64,000 nucleotides of DNA. Origin: Flavobacterium sp. 1. Its GTDB lineage: Bacteria > Bacteroidota > Bacteroidia > Flavobacteriales > Flavobacteriaceae. The notes beneath the pieces were generated by a model. That model ran no database searches, was not told the origin of the DNA, and saw only the letters and a list, made by a program, of their open reading frames with translations. Positions 9,012 through 19,197 of the stretch are shown here, in pieces. The DNA is taken from contig NZ_PGER01000001.1 of assembly GCF_002797935.1 (NCBI RefSeq), positions 2,914,001 to 2,978,000 on the forward strand, in the 5' to 3' direction. Position 1 is the stretch's first letter; each line of letters starts with the position of its first letter. Position numbers and translations under genes: made by a program.

Positions 9012-10412
9012 ATGAAACAAATTTCAAAATTATTCTTGGTATCCTTGTTAAGTGGCGCAACAACACTTGGCGCATACAAATTATTATTTGACAGCAATGG
9101 TTATTTTTCTTCAAACAAAAACGGAATTACGACATTAGCCCCTGAATCCTACGCAAGACAAACGAGTTTAGGCGCTGAAAATGTTGATTTCACAGTTGCC
9201 GCAGACAAAGCCATCCATACAGTTGTTCACGTAAAAAATGTTTCGGTAAGGACCATTTCCAATCCTATCATGGAATACTTTTACGGTTATGGCGGACAGC
9301 AGCAACAGGAACAAGTCGGTACAGGTTCCGGAGTGATTATTTCTGAAGACGGTTATATTGTTACCAATAATCACGTTGTGAAAGATGCTTCGGATATTGA
9401 AATCACGCTGAACAACAAAAAAACATACAAAGCAAAACTTATTGGAACCGATTCTAAAATGGATATTGCTTTACTCAAAATTGATGCCGACGAAAAACTG
9501 CCGTATTCCACATTTGCCAATTCCGATTCGGTAAAAGTCGGCGAATGGGTATTGGCTGTAGGGAATCCGTACAATTTAACATCAACAGTTACCGCTGGAA
9601 TTGTTTCGGCTAAGGCCAGAAATCTAGATACGCGAGGCATTCAGTCTTTCATTCAGACAGATGCTGCAGTAAATCCAGGAAACAGCGGTGGCGCATTGGT
9701 AAATACCCGTGGTGAATTAATTGGAATCAACACTATGATTTCGTCAATGACAGGTTCTTATGTAGGTTACTCTTTTGCAATTCCTTCCAATAATGCCCGA
9801 AAAATTATCGAGGACATTATGGAATTTGGAAATGTTCAAAGAGGAATTTTAGGAGTTGAAGGCGGAGAATTGAACGGAACTGCATCCAAAGAACTGGGAG
9901 TTACGCAAACCCAAGGTTTTTACATTAATAAAGTGTCCAAAAACTCAGGTGCCGAAAAAGCCAAATTGCAAAAAGGAGACATTATCATCAAATTAGATGA
10001 TCAGGATATTGCCACTTTTGCAGATCTTTCCGGCTATGTAAACACCAAAAGACCAAATGACAAAGTCCAGGTAACCATTATTAGAGATGGAAAAAACATA
10101 GTTGTACCGGTTATACTGAGCAAAAACGAATCTTTTGCTACAGAATTCAAAGGAATCGAATTAGAAAATATTGATACTGCCGACAAAAAGAAATTCAAAT
10201 TGGATTATGGCGTAAAAATCAAATCCATTTCTAATGAAAACTTAGCACAATACAGTGAAGAATTACAAGGAAACATAATTATTAGCATTGATAATGTCAA
10301 AGCAACGAATGTAGAAACCGTTTCTAAACTTTTGAATAATAAAGACGAAAAACAAAGTACCCGTATCGAAATGATAAATAAAAATGGAGAAATCATTCGA
10401 ATCATAATCTAA
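9012..10412 (+). CDS. HtrA/DegQ-type periplasmic serine protease
   Basis: Envelope quality-control protease and chaperone of the trypsin-like S1C family. The 466-residue protein has an N-terminal hydrophobic export segment (about 6-24). The catalytic triad is H121 (TNNHVVKDA), D151 (KMDIALLKID) and S225 (NPGNSGGAL). A first PDZ domain follows at about residues 275-370 and a second, more divergent one at about 380-466. Length fits two-PDZ DegP/DegQ proteins. It is a single gene with a promoter divergent from dapF and a strong terminator. A stress-regulator site was not recognised. Confidence 0.94.
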   Translation: MKQISKLFLVSLLSGATTLGAYKLLFDSNGYFSSNKNGITTLAPESYARQTSLGAENVDFTVAADKAIHTVVHVKNVSVRTISNPIMEYFYGYGGQQQQEQVGTGSGVIISEDGYIVTNNHVVKDASDIEITLNNKKTYKAKLIGTDSKMDIALLKIDADEKLPYSTFANSDSVKVGEWVLAVGNPYNLTSTVTAGIVSAKARNLDTRGIQSFIQTDAAVNPGNSGGALVNTRGELIGINTMISSMTGSYVGYSFAIPSNNARKIIEDIMEFGNVQRGILGVEGGELNGTASKELGVTQTQGFYINKVSKNSGAEKAKLQKGDIIIKLDDQDIATFADLSGYVNTKRPNDKVQVTIIRDGKNIVVPVILSKNESFATEFKGIELENIDTADKKKFKLDYGVKIKSISNENLAQYSEELQGNIIISIDNVKATNVETVSKLLNNKDEKQSTRIEMINKNGEIIRIII

Positions 10413-10432
10413 AAAGTTAAAAGACTAAATCT

Positions 10433-10467
10433 AAAGTCGGCCTGTAATTGCATGCCGACTTTTTTTA
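10433..10467 (+). terminator. Terminator of the HtrA gene
   Basis: AAAGTCGGC pairs with GCCGACTTT around a 12-nt loop and is followed by a T tract. Confidence 0.88.
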
Positions 10468-10511
10468 TTCAAAAAAATATTAAAAAAAGTTACGAAATCG
10501 ATTGAAATAAG

Positions 10512-10519
10512 TATTTTTG
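10512..10519 (+). promoter_or_regulatory. -7 promoter element of the GAPDH gene
   Basis: TATTTTTG matches TAnnTTTG, about 78 nt before the chosen ATG at 10597. The -33 region is weak. Confidence 0.45.
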
Positions 10520-10596
10520 CATCAAATTTTAAAAAATCAAAACAATTAATAACGATTTTGTTATTAAAAAACAGGGCTACAATACAAATTTTTATC

Positions 10597-12045
10597 ATGA
10601 CTAAAATGGATTTATACGAAAAAGAGGTTTCGTTACAAGCCGACAGAAGACGTTCAGGAGTAGAATTAATTAAAATTATCAGCGATTTATGGTATGACAA
10701 ATCCATCGAGCTGGTTTTGTTCCGCAATCAATTAATAGACCGAAATGTAAGTGAGATTATCAACTTGCACGAATACGCAGCCAAATTTGTTGGCAAGCCA
10801 ATTTCAGTTTCAGACTCAGTAGAAATTGCCAATGTTATCCTTACTTTAGATTTGCCTCCATCAAAATTAGACATCGGTAAGCTTACTTATGAATACCGAC
10901 TAGAAGACGAAAAACATCCAGACGTTAGGCATTTTGTTTTACATAAATTAAAAAAAGCTAAATCATCTAAAGAAATTAAGCCTAAAGATGTTGTCCTTTA
11001 TGGGTTTGGCCGAATCGGACGCTTATTGGCACGAGAACTAATGTCCAAAACAGGCAAAGGAGATCAAATGCGTTTGAGAGCCATTGTTACTAGAGATAAA
11101 AACGATGCTGCCAGTTTAGAGAAAAGAGCTTCCTTACTGCGTTACGATTCCATCCACGGAGACTTTCAAGGATCGGTTGTTGCCGATGCAAAAAACAATG
11201 CCTTAATCATCAATGGCACAACCGTTCATATCATCACTGCAAACACTCCCGAAGAAATCGATTATACCAACTACGGAATTGAAAATGCCCTTGTCATTGA
11301 TAACACCGGCGCTTTTACTACCAAAGAAGCTTTGAGCCGTCATTTAGTTTCAAAAGGAACAAGCAAAGTTTTGCTTACCGCTCCAGGAAAAGGAGTACCA
11401 AACATCGTTCATGGAGTGAATCAAAAAGAATACAATCCAGACGAGATCGACATTTTTTCCGCTGCTTCCTGCACTACCAATGCTATTACTCCAATCCTAA
11501 AAGCAATTGAAGATACTTTGGGCGTTGTAAAAGGACACTTAGAAACTATTCACGCTTACACTAACGATCAAAATCTGGTCGATAACATGCACAACAAATA
11601 CCGTCGTGGAAGAGCTGCTGCGCTTAACATGGTTATTACCGAAACAGGTGCTGGCACTGCAGTGGCCAAAGCATTGCCATCATTGGAAGGCAAATTAACC
11701 TCCAATGCGATACGCGTTCCAGTTCCAAATGGCTCATTGGTTGTGCTGAATCTAGAAGTAAACACGGCAACTTCGGTAGAAGCCATCAATGCCATCATGA
11801 AAAAATATGCACTGGAAGGCGAACTGGTAGAACAAATCAAATATTCATTAAATAACGAATTGGTATCTTCTGATATCGTAGGAACTTCAGCCCCCTCCAT
11901 TTATGACAGCAACGCAACAATCGTTTCCAAAGACGGAAAAAATATAGTACTATACATTTGGTACGATAACGAATACGGCTACAGCCACCAAGTAATCCGC
12001 CTTGCCAAATACATTGCCAAAGTAAGACGTTTTACCTACTATTAA
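10597..12045 (+). CDS. gap: Glyceraldehyde-3-phosphate dehydrogenase, N-terminally extended form
   Basis: Phosphorylating GAPDH of glycolysis/gluconeogenesis. The Rossmann motif VLYGFGRIGR starts only after about 130 residues, whereas a standard GAPDH of about 335 residues begins with it. The active-site cysteine is C292 in ASCTTNAITP, and the C-terminus carries the usual WYDNEYGYS motif. The preceding N-terminal domain is helical and charged, with no recognised motif. The start at ATG 10597 (482 residues) is preferred over the upstream TTG at 10558. It is monocistronic, with its own terminator. Cofactor preference was not deduced. Confidence 0.93.
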   Translation: MTKMDLYEKEVSLQADRRRSGVELIKIISDLWYDKSIELVLFRNQLIDRNVSEIINLHEYAAKFVGKPISVSDSVEIANVILTLDLPPSKLDIGKLTYEYRLEDEKHPDVRHFVLHKLKKAKSSKEIKPKDVVLYGFGRIGRLLARELMSKTGKGDQMRLRAIVTRDKNDAASLEKRASLLRYDSIHGDFQGSVVADAKNNALIINGTTVHIITANTPEEIDYTNYGIENALVIDNTGAFTTKEALSRHLVSKGTSKVLLTAPGKGVPNIVHGVNQKEYNPDEIDIFSAASCTTNAITPILKAIEDTLGVVKGHLETIHAYTNDQNLVDNMHNKYRRGRAAALNMVITETGAGTAVAKALPSLEGKLTSNAIRVPVPNGSLVVLNLEVNTATSVEAINAIMKKYALEGELVEQIKYSLNNELVSSDIVGTSAPSIYDSNATIVSKDGKNIVLYIWYDNEYGYSHQVIRLAKYIAKVRRFTYY

Positions 12046-12128
12046 CAGCGCGATTTACGGGCTGGGAAATGCTCTTTTAGTTTTAATTTTAGTTTTTTAG
12101 ATAATAAATTGCCCCAGCCTGAATGCAT

Positions 12129-12168
12129 AAAAACCGCCTCGTTACAGCAACTTGGCGGTTTTTTTTTG
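12129..12168 (+). terminator. Terminator of the GAPDH gene
   Basis: AAAACCGCC pairs with GGCGGTTTT and is followed by an uninterrupted T tract. Confidence 0.9.
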
Positions 12169-12451
12169 TCTCTTCAAATAAGTAATTGGGGCGTGCCTCC
12201 ATCTCTACAAAAAGAGTTATTTCACTTGCACGCATAAGCCCTAACTTGAGAATGTTTAATCCATTTTAAACAAGTTTCTACGCTAATTCTAAGTTAGCAT
12301 CCCTAATCTTAAAAAAAACAATTCTATTATTGATTAATCACTACAACACACAAAACAAGTGTTAAAACACAAATAAATACGTGTTATTTCAGCATTTTTT
12401 TAAGATTAATCAAATAAATATTCTAATTTAGTTTACCTAAACCAAATCGAA
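12169..12451. other. Intergenic stretch with a possible decayed family B repeat
   Basis: The gap from 12046 to 12451 holds the GAPDH terminator. Around 12188-12240 it has a fragment that begins GGGCGTGCC and ends GCACGC, reminiscent of family B element ends but without the middle. The remainder is AT-rich leader for the amidohydrolase operon. TAATTTAG at about 12423-12430 is one mismatch from a -7 element. Confidence 0.35.
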
Positions 12452-15448
12452 ATGAAAAGAACCCTACTATTATTATTTTTGAGTGTGTTTTTACCCAAAA
12501 TGCATGCTCAGGATTATTTTCCAAACAGTGAAAGCGTACAAAACAAGAACAACAATTACATAGCTTTTACTAACGCCAAAATTTACATTTCCCCAACTCA
12601 AATCATTGAAAAAGGAACGTTGTTAATTCAAAATGGAAAGGTTATTGGAACTGGAATTGCTCTTACTATTCCGAAAAATTCTACAATTATCGATCTTAAT
12701 GGAAAATTTATTTATCCTTCCTTTATAGATATCTATACTAATTTCGGTATTGATAAACCAAAAAGAAATCTCAATAATGACGATGGTCCTTTGTATAATA
12801 CCAAAAGAGTTGGTTACTATTGGAATGAAAGTATTCGCTCTGAAGTAAATGCATATGACACTTATAAATATGACCAGTCTAAAGCCGAAGAATTATTGAA
12901 AGCAGGTTTTGGAGTCGTGCTTACCCATTTCCCTGATGGAATTGCCCAAGGATCTGGGGCCTTAATTGCTTTAAACAACACAATAAGCATCAATCGTGTA
13001 ATATCAAACAAAATAAGCAACCAGCTTGCTTTTACAAAAAGTGCTTTAACCAATCAAGCCTACCCAACTTCATTAATGGGAAGTATGGCATTGTTACGTC
13101 AAATGTATCTGGACATGAATTGGTATAAAAAAGGAAATTCAACTACCAAAGATTTGTCTCTTGAAGCAATGATTGAGAATCAAAAATTGGTTCAGATTTT
13201 TGATGCTGGAGATAAACTAAACAGTCTTCGGGCTTCTAAAATAGGAAAAGAATTTGGAATCAATTATATTCTGAAAGGATCTGGAAATGAGTTTGAAAGA
13301 ATTGACGAAATCAAGAAAACAGGCTCGAAATTCATTATACCTATCAATTTCCCTGAAGCATATGATGTATCCAATCCGTACTTAGCCAATCAAATGGAAT
13401 TAAGCGATTTCCGCTTTTGGAATCAAGCACCTACTAACCTAAAAATATTATCAGACAACGGTATTGTATTTGCTATAACCACCGACAAATTAAAAAAGAC
13501 GGAAGATTTTAGACCCAACATATTGAAAGCCATAAAATATGGTTTAGATAAGACAAAAGCATTAGAATCCCTAACCACTATTCCTGCCTCTTTATTAGGA
13601 AAAAATGATGAAATAGGCAGTTTAAAAAATGGAAGCCAAGCCAATTTCATCATCACTTCCGGAGAATTATTTGAAGAAAAAACTATTGTTTATGAAAATT
13701 GGGTACAGGGTACAAAATTTATTGTAGCCGAAATTGTCCCTAACGACATTCGTGGAGAATATGATCTAACCATTGCCAATGAAAAATACAAACTTAATAT
13801 TGAAGGTGAGTTAGCTGAACCAAAATCTGAAATTAAAACTATTGATGCTAAGAAAGTAAATTCAAAACTTACAGTAACAAACAATTGGATAACAGGCTTA
13901 ATAAAATCAAAAGACACTATCAATCCAAGTTTTACTCAACTAACTGGGTTTATCGAGAATACTACTGTATTATCTGGTAAAGTAATTTTAGCAAATGGTA
14001 ATGAAAGCACTTGGTCTGCAGTAAAAATAGCTCCTTTTGTTATTAAAAAAGATTCAGCAAAAGTGGACAAACCAAATCTTATTATTCCTGTTACTTATCC
14101 TAATATAGCATTTGGAAATTTACAAAAACCAACACAACAGACTTTACTATTCAAAAAAGCCACAGTTTGGACTAATGAAAAAGAGGGAATCCTTGAAGAA
14201 ACCGATGTGTTAATCAAGAATGGAAAAATAGTCGCCATTGGAAAAAATTTATTCGATGCTTCGGCAACAACAATAGATGCAAAAGGCAAACATTTAACCT
14301 CAGGAATTATAGACGAACATTCACATATTGCCATTTCAGCAGGTGTAAATGAGGCAGGCCAAAACTCAACTGCCGAAGTTACCGTCCAGGATGTCGTAAA
14401 CTCTGAAGACATAAATATTTACAGAGATTTAGCCGGAGGAGTTACCACTTCTCAATTATTGCACGGTTCTGCAAATCCTATTGGAGGCCGCTCAGCTATC
14501 GTAAAATGGAAATGGGGATTATCTCCAGATGAAATGCTGTACAAAGACCAACCAAAATTTATCAAATTTGCTTTGGGAGAAAATGTAAAACAATCTAATT
14601 GGCGAATTGACAATCCAACCCGTTTCCCTCAATCAAGAATGGGTGTAGAACAAGTTTTTACTGACTACTTTCAAAGAGCCAGAGAATATGAAGCTTCATG
14701 GAAAAGTTACAATGCAAATTCTAAAAAAGACATGAACAAAGCACCTAGAGTTGACTTAGAAATGCAAACTCTAGTCGAAATTTTAAACAAAGAACGCTTT
14801 GTGACTTGTCATTCCTATGTAGAATCCGAGATTCTAATGTTGATGCAGGTAGCAGAAAAATTTAATTTTAGAATAAATACTTTTACACATATTTTAGAAG
14901 GATATAAAGTTGCAGATAAAATGAAAGAACATGGTGTGGGAGCTTCTACTTTTGCAGACTGGTGGGCTTATAAATTTGAAGTAAACGATGCCATTCCTTA
15001 TAATGGACCAATTCTTCACAATCAAGGGATAATTGTTGCCTATAACTCTGATGATGCTGAAATGTCAAGACGATTGAATCAAGAAGCCGCCAAAGCCGTT
15101 AAATATGGCAATATCTCTGAGGAAGAAGCCTGGAAATTTGTCACTTTGAATCCTGCCAAATTATTGCATCTGGATGACAAAATCGGAAGTATTAAAATCG
15201 GCAAAGATGCTGATATTGTACTATGGAACAACAATCCTCTTTCGATTTATGCCAAAGCTGAAAAAACAATCATTGAAGGTGTTGTCTATTATGATTTGCA
15301 AAAAGACGAAGCCCAACGTATTGCAAATACCAATGAGAGAAACGAATTAATTGCTCAATTACTATTGGAAAAAAACAAAGGAATGAGTACTCAAGAGCCG
15401 AAAAAGACAGATAAAAAATTATACGATTGTGATACATTAGAACAATAA
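12452..15448 (+). CDS. Exported tandem amidohydrolase-family protein
   Basis: Exported protein of 998 residues with signal peptide MKRTLLLLFLSVFLPKMHAQ. It contains two consecutive amidohydrolase-superfamily modules. The N-terminal module (about 30-480) has the composite-domain strands but reads FIDIYTNFG where a metal-binding HxH should be. The C-terminal module (about 560-960) has a true HxH, H623 and H625 in IIDEHSHI, and further histidines in TCHSY and FTHILEG. Hydrolysis of a cyclic amide or dipeptide is plausible; the substrate is unknown. It is followed after 4 bp by a second amidohydrolase and then a DUF885 gene, an apparent operon for periplasmic peptide-like substrates. Confidence 0.85.
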   Translation: MKRTLLLLFLSVFLPKMHAQDYFPNSESVQNKNNNYIAFTNAKIYISPTQIIEKGTLLIQNGKVIGTGIALTIPKNSTIIDLNGKFIYPSFIDIYTNFGIDKPKRNLNNDDGPLYNTKRVGYYWNESIRSEVNAYDTYKYDQSKAEELLKAGFGVVLTHFPDGIAQGSGALIALNNTISINRVISNKISNQLAFTKSALTNQAYPTSLMGSMALLRQMYLDMNWYKKGNSTTKDLSLEAMIENQKLVQIFDAGDKLNSLRASKIGKEFGINYILKGSGNEFERIDEIKKTGSKFIIPINFPEAYDVSNPYLANQMELSDFRFWNQAPTNLKILSDNGIVFAITTDKLKKTEDFRPNILKAIKYGLDKTKALESLTTIPASLLGKNDEIGSLKNGSQANFIITSGELFEEKTIVYENWVQGTKFIVAEIVPNDIRGEYDLTIANEKYKLNIEGELAEPKSEIKTIDAKKVNSKLTVTNNWITGLIKSKDTINPSFTQLTGFIENTTVLSGKVILANGNESTWSAVKIAPFVIKKDSAKVDKPNLIIPVTYPNIAFGNLQKPTQQTLLFKKATVWTNEKEGILEETDVLIKNGKIVAIGKNLFDASATTIDAKGKHLTSGIIDEHSHIAISAGVNEAGQNSTAEVTVQDVVNSEDINIYRDLAGGVTTSQLLHGSANPIGGRSAIVKWKWGLSPDEMLYKDQPKFIKFALGENVKQSNWRIDNPTRFPQSRMGVEQVFTDYFQRAREYEASWKSYNANSKKDMNKAPRVDLEMQTLVEILNKERFVTCHSYVESEILMLMQVAEKFNFRINTFTHILEGYKVADKMKEHGVGASTFADWWAYKFEVNDAIPYNGPILHNQGIIVAYNSDDAEMSRRLNQEAAKAVKYGNISEEEAWKFVTLNPAKLLHLDDKIGSIKIGKDADIVLWNNNPLSIYAKAEKTIIEGVVYYDLQKDEAQRIANTNERNELIAQLLLEKNKGMSTQEPKKTDKKLYDCDTLEQ

Positions 15449-15452
15449 AAAA

Positions 15453-16766
15453 ATGAAGATGACACATATAAATAAAGTGATCGTACTATTGGTATTTCTT
15501 ATATCAATAACCACAAAAGCACAACAAATTCCAGCACAAAAACAAACCAAATCAGTATTAATACTTAATGCAACCGCCCATTTAGGTAATGGAAAAATCA
15601 TAGAAAACAGTGCAATAGGTTTCAAAGACGGAAAACTAATTTTAGTTGCCGATGCTGCCACAATTCGCTTGGCAAAAGATGCTTATGATACTACTATTGA
15701 CGCCAGTGGAAAACATATTTATCCAGGATTTATTGCCCCCAACTCTACTTTAGGACTGGTCGAAATTGATGCGGTAAAATCATCCGATGATGAAGATGAA
15801 ATTGGTCTCTTTAATCCTCACATTAGAAGTATTATTGCCTACAATTCTGAATCAAAAGTGATTGAAACTGTTCGCCCAAATGGTATCTTGATAGCTCAAA
15901 TTACACCAAGGGGAGGACGTATTTCAGGCACTTCATCGATTGTTCAACTGGATGCCTGGAGTTGGAATGATGCCATACTAAAAGAAAATGATGGAATACA
16001 TCTGGAATTTCCTTCAAGCTATAAAAAAAAGGGTAGCTGGTTTGAACCCGGAGCTAGTGAACCTAACAAAGATTATAAAAATCAAATAGAAGAAATTAAT
16101 TCTTTTTTATCAAATTCGAAAGCATACTCTTTAGATACACCTAAAGAAAAAAATCAAATTTCAGAAGCTACAAAAGGCCTATTTGATGGTAGTCAAACTT
16201 TATATGTTCACGCAAATGAAGAAAAACAAATCATTGATGCGGTTCAATTAGCAAAAAACAATGGAATTCCCAAAGTAGTTATTGTGGGCGGTTATGAAGC
16301 TTATAAAACCAGTGATTTACTCAAAAAAAACAACATTGGTGTGCTTTTAAGGCGCGTCCATGATATGCCGGAAAGAGCCGATAATGATATTGACTTACCG
16401 TATAAATTAGCAAAAATATTAACAGATAAAGGAATTTTGGTTGGTTTAGAAAACAGTGGCGATCACGAAAGAATGAATACCAGAAATTTACCTTTTCTTG
16501 CTGGTACATGTGCTGCCTATGGTTTGGATAAAGAAATAGCGTTACAATTAATAACATCAAATACTGCAAAAATATTAGGAATTGATACTTTTTGCGGAAC
16601 TTTGGAATTAGGTAAAGACGCAACTTTATTCATTTCAGAAGGGGATGCATTAGATATGAGAACCAATAAATTAACATACGCATTCATTCAAGGCAGAACA
16701 ATCAGTTTAGAGACACATCAAAGCGCTTTAAACAAAAAATTTAAAGAAAAATACAATCAACTGTAA
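15453..16766 (+). CDS. Exported amidohydrolase-family protein lacking HxH
   Basis: A 437-residue exported protein; the signal peptide ends near TKAQQ. The fold follows the amidohydrolase pattern: the strand after IYPGFI, a C-terminal LGLDKEIALQLITSNTAK-like helix and the ELGKDATLFI strand. The position of the metal-binding HxH is occupied by IAPNSTLG, so at least part of the metal site is missing. It could be a non-catalytic partner of the 998-residue protein encoded 4 bp upstream. The start at 15453 is used; an ATG two codons later is equally possible. Confidence 0.8.
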   Translation: MKMTHINKVIVLLVFLISITTKAQQIPAQKQTKSVLILNATAHLGNGKIIENSAIGFKDGKLILVADAATIRLAKDAYDTTIDASGKHIYPGFIAPNSTLGLVEIDAVKSSDDEDEIGLFNPHIRSIIAYNSESKVIETVRPNGILIAQITPRGGRISGTSSIVQLDAWSWNDAILKENDGIHLEFPSSYKKKGSWFEPGASEPNKDYKNQIEEINSFLSNSKAYSLDTPKEKNQISEATKGLFDGSQTLYVHANEEKQIIDAVQLAKNNGIPKVVIVGGYEAYKTSDLLKKNNIGVLLRRVHDMPERADNDIDLPYKLAKILTDKGILVGLENSGDHERMNTRNLPFLAGTCAAYGLDKEIALQLITSNTAKILGIDTFCGTLELGKDATLFISEGDALDMRTNKLTYAFIQGRTISLETHQSALNKKFKEKYNQL

Positions 16767-16800
16767 TTGAATTTTAAAACAGATTAAACCAATCAAGCCC

Positions 16801-18561
16801 ATGAAAAAAGCATTTACCAAATTCGCTCTTGTTTTGCTTACTATTACTCTCGTTAGCTGCAATTCAAACAAAAAAGACAACAAAAATAATACAGACAAAA
16901 GCTTTGCGGCTTTTGAAACAAACTTTTTAGACGCTTATTGGAAACAGTATCCTTCAGGTTCTATAGCTGTAGGTTATGGCAAATATTATGATAAATTAGT
17001 TGTGCCCAATGCCGCAGCTTTTGCTGATAATGTTGCTTTCTCAAAAAAATGGCTAACCGATTTAGAAGCTTTGAATTATGACCAACTGAGCAATAACAAT
17101 AAAATCAGCAGCAATATCATCAAAAATCAACTGGAAAGCGATATTTGGTACACTACCGTTTTTAAACAGCAAGAATGGGATGCTTCTGTCTATAATATTA
17201 GTGGCTCTTGCGATTACATCATTAACCAACCGTATGCACCATTAGATAAGCGTTTAAAAATATTAACCAAGTATTTGGAAAACTCTGATGCTTTTTACAA
17301 AGTGGCATTAGAGAACTTAAAGCAACCTACCAAAGAGCATTTGGAAATGGCTATCAATCAAAACAAAGGTGGTTTAGGAGTATTCGGCAAATCACTTACT
17401 GATTCTATAACAGCTTCTCATTTGACTGCAACCGAAAAAGAAAGTTTGCAAAAAAACATCATCAAAGCAACCACCGCCATGAATGATTATGTAAGTGGTT
17501 TAGAAAAAATTGATGCCAATAAGAATTTTAAATTCAAAGATTATCGAATCGGTAAAAAACTGTTTGCCGAAAAATTTAAATATGATTTAGCAACTAATTT
17601 TACTCCAGAACAAATTTACACCAAAGCAGTTGCAGATAAAAAAATTTATCACGGTAAAATGTATGTTATTGCAAGCAAAGTGTGGACAAAATATTATCCA
17701 ACTCAAGCCAAACCAAAAGACAGTTTAGAAGTGATACGATTGGTTTTAAGCAAAATACAACTCAACCATCCTACTCCTGCTAATTTCTACAAATCACTCA
17801 AAGGTCAAGTAACTCAATTGAAAAAGTTCATCATTGAAAAAAATTTATTTGATTTTGACACTGTTTTTCCACCTATCAAGGTTAGATATATGCCTGAATA
17901 TGCCAGAGGTTTTGCTTTGGCAAATGCTGAATTTATTCCACCTTACCAAAAAAAAGGAACAACTTATTTCAATATAGACGACCTAACCCAATACACACCA
18001 GCTAAAGCCGAAAGTGCTTTGCGTGAAACCAATACCTATTCTTCACAAATATTATCTATACATGAAGCAGTTCCAGGACATTGCCTACAAGGAATTTACA
18101 ACAACAAAAAATCGCCAGATGTATTGCGTTCCGTTTTCCAAAATGGTGCCATGATCGAAGGTTGGGCAGTCTATTGTGAAACCATGATGATTGATGAAGG
18201 CTGGGGGAATCATGAACCGGAAATTGAATTGGCATTGGGAGTTTGGAAGCTTCGTGAACTAGGTAACGTTATTATCGATTATGATATTCAATGTTTGAAC
18301 AAACCAAAAAAAGATATTCTAAAACTATTATCCAAAGAATGTTTCCAAACCGACCAACAAGTTGAAGAAAAATACCATCGCGCAACAGTTTCACAAGTAC
18401 AGCTTTGCTCTTATTATAGCGGTGCGACAGCCATTCAACAACTTAGAAATGATTTTCAAAAGAAGATGGGCAACAAATACAGCTTAAAAGATTTCCATGA
18501 AAAGTTCTTAAGTTTTGGCAGTTCACCTGTAAAATATATCCGTGAACAAATGTTGCAATAA
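16801..18561 (+). CDS. DUF885-family lipoprotein (putative metallopeptidase)
   Basis: Lipoprotein of 586 residues; the lipobox cysteine is in TLVSCNSNK near residue 20. The DUF885 signature HEAVPGH is at residues 421-427 (H421, E422, H427), resembling the HExxH-type zinc sites of peptidases. A downstream GWAVYCETMMIDEG segment supplies a likely third ligand glutamate. I infer a periplasmic or surface peptidase; activity is not established for the subfamily. It lies 34 bp after the second amidohydrolase and is probably the last gene of that operon. Confidence 0.85.
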   Translation: MKKAFTKFALVLLTITLVSCNSNKKDNKNNTDKSFAAFETNFLDAYWKQYPSGSIAVGYGKYYDKLVVPNAAAFADNVAFSKKWLTDLEALNYDQLSNNNKISSNIIKNQLESDIWYTTVFKQQEWDASVYNISGSCDYIINQPYAPLDKRLKILTKYLENSDAFYKVALENLKQPTKEHLEMAINQNKGGLGVFGKSLTDSITASHLTATEKESLQKNIIKATTAMNDYVSGLEKIDANKNFKFKDYRIGKKLFAEKFKYDLATNFTPEQIYTKAVADKKIYHGKMYVIASKVWTKYYPTQAKPKDSLEVIRLVLSKIQLNHPTPANFYKSLKGQVTQLKKFIIEKNLFDFDTVFPPIKVRYMPEYARGFALANAEFIPPYQKKGTTYFNIDDLTQYTPAKAESALRETNTYSSQILSIHEAVPGHCLQGIYNNKKSPDVLRSVFQNGAMIEGWAVYCETMMIDEGWGNHEPEIELALGVWKLRELGNVIIDYDIQCLNKPKKDILKLLSKECFQTDQQVEEKYHRATVSQVQLCSYYSGATAIQQLRNDFQKKMGNKYSLKDFHEKFLSFGSSPVKYIREQMLQ

Positions 18562-18620
18562 CTATTAAATAATGGAGTTGTGACAAAACCAATTTAAACT
18601 CTATCTTCTTATTAAAGACA

Positions 18621-18666
18621 TTTTAAAATCGAAAGCTTTTTTAATAAAAACTTTCGGTTTTAAAAA
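18621..18666 (+). terminator. Possible terminator after the DUF885 gene
   Basis: AAAATCGAAAG pairs (with one G-T) with CTTTCGGTTTT. The T tract is short, so this is only a moderate candidate. Confidence 0.45.
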
Positions 18667-18713
18667 CGTTGGACTATATTATACGTACTAATTGTATTAT
18701 ATTTTATAAAAAA

Positions 18714-19103
18714 ATGAACCCAGAAATACAAACATATAACGACAAACAAACTGAAGCTGACAAAACAATTTGTGACCTGCTCGCAACAACTATTGACAGT
18801 GAACTAACCGAAGCCGAAAACAAAATTTGGCACGCCATTCCTGTTTGGTTTTTGGACGGTAATCCAATTGTAGGCTACGGCAAACTCAAGGACAGTGTAC
18901 GGCTTTTATTTTGGAGCGGCCAAACTTTTGAAGAAGAAAAGCTTAAAAAAGAAGGAAAATTTAAAGCAGCTGATATTCGCTATACTTCTGCCGATCAAAT
19001 CAATCAGACCGATTTGTCTCGTTGGCTTAAAAAATCAAAAGAAATTCAATGGGATTATAAAAACATAGTGAAGCGTAAAGGGCAACTTGAACGATTAAAA
19101 TAA
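18714..19103 (+). CDS. DUF1801-domain protein
   Basis: Small soluble protein of 129 residues from the ATG at 18714; a TTG-started extension from 18669 is not credible. The HAIPVWFLDGNPIVGYGKLK and VRLLFWSGQTFEE segments are the hallmark of DUF1801 (YdhG-like) proteins, whose molecular role is unknown. The C-terminus ends with IQWDYKNIVKRKG, also conserved in that family. It stands alone between the DUF885 gene and a convergent Lrp regulator, so context gives no clue. Confidence 0.8.
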   Translation: MNPEIQTYNDKQTEADKTICDLLATTIDSELTEAENKIWHAIPVWFLDGNPIVGYGKLKDSVRLLFWSGQTFEEEKLKKEGKFKAADIRYTSADQINQTDLSRWLKKSKEIQWDYKNIVKRKGQLERLK

Positions 19104-19197
19104 AAGATTAGCAAAATTATAATTTCTTCGACTAATGTTCGTTTGCTAAAAAAAATCTCAAAAAACTAAAACTTCATTCCAACCAAACTTTCTTTTT

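Noticed and set aside
10558..10596. TTG start for the GAPDH gene at 10558
   Set aside because: An ATG at 10597 gives a normal beginning; the TTG extension has no supporting signal.
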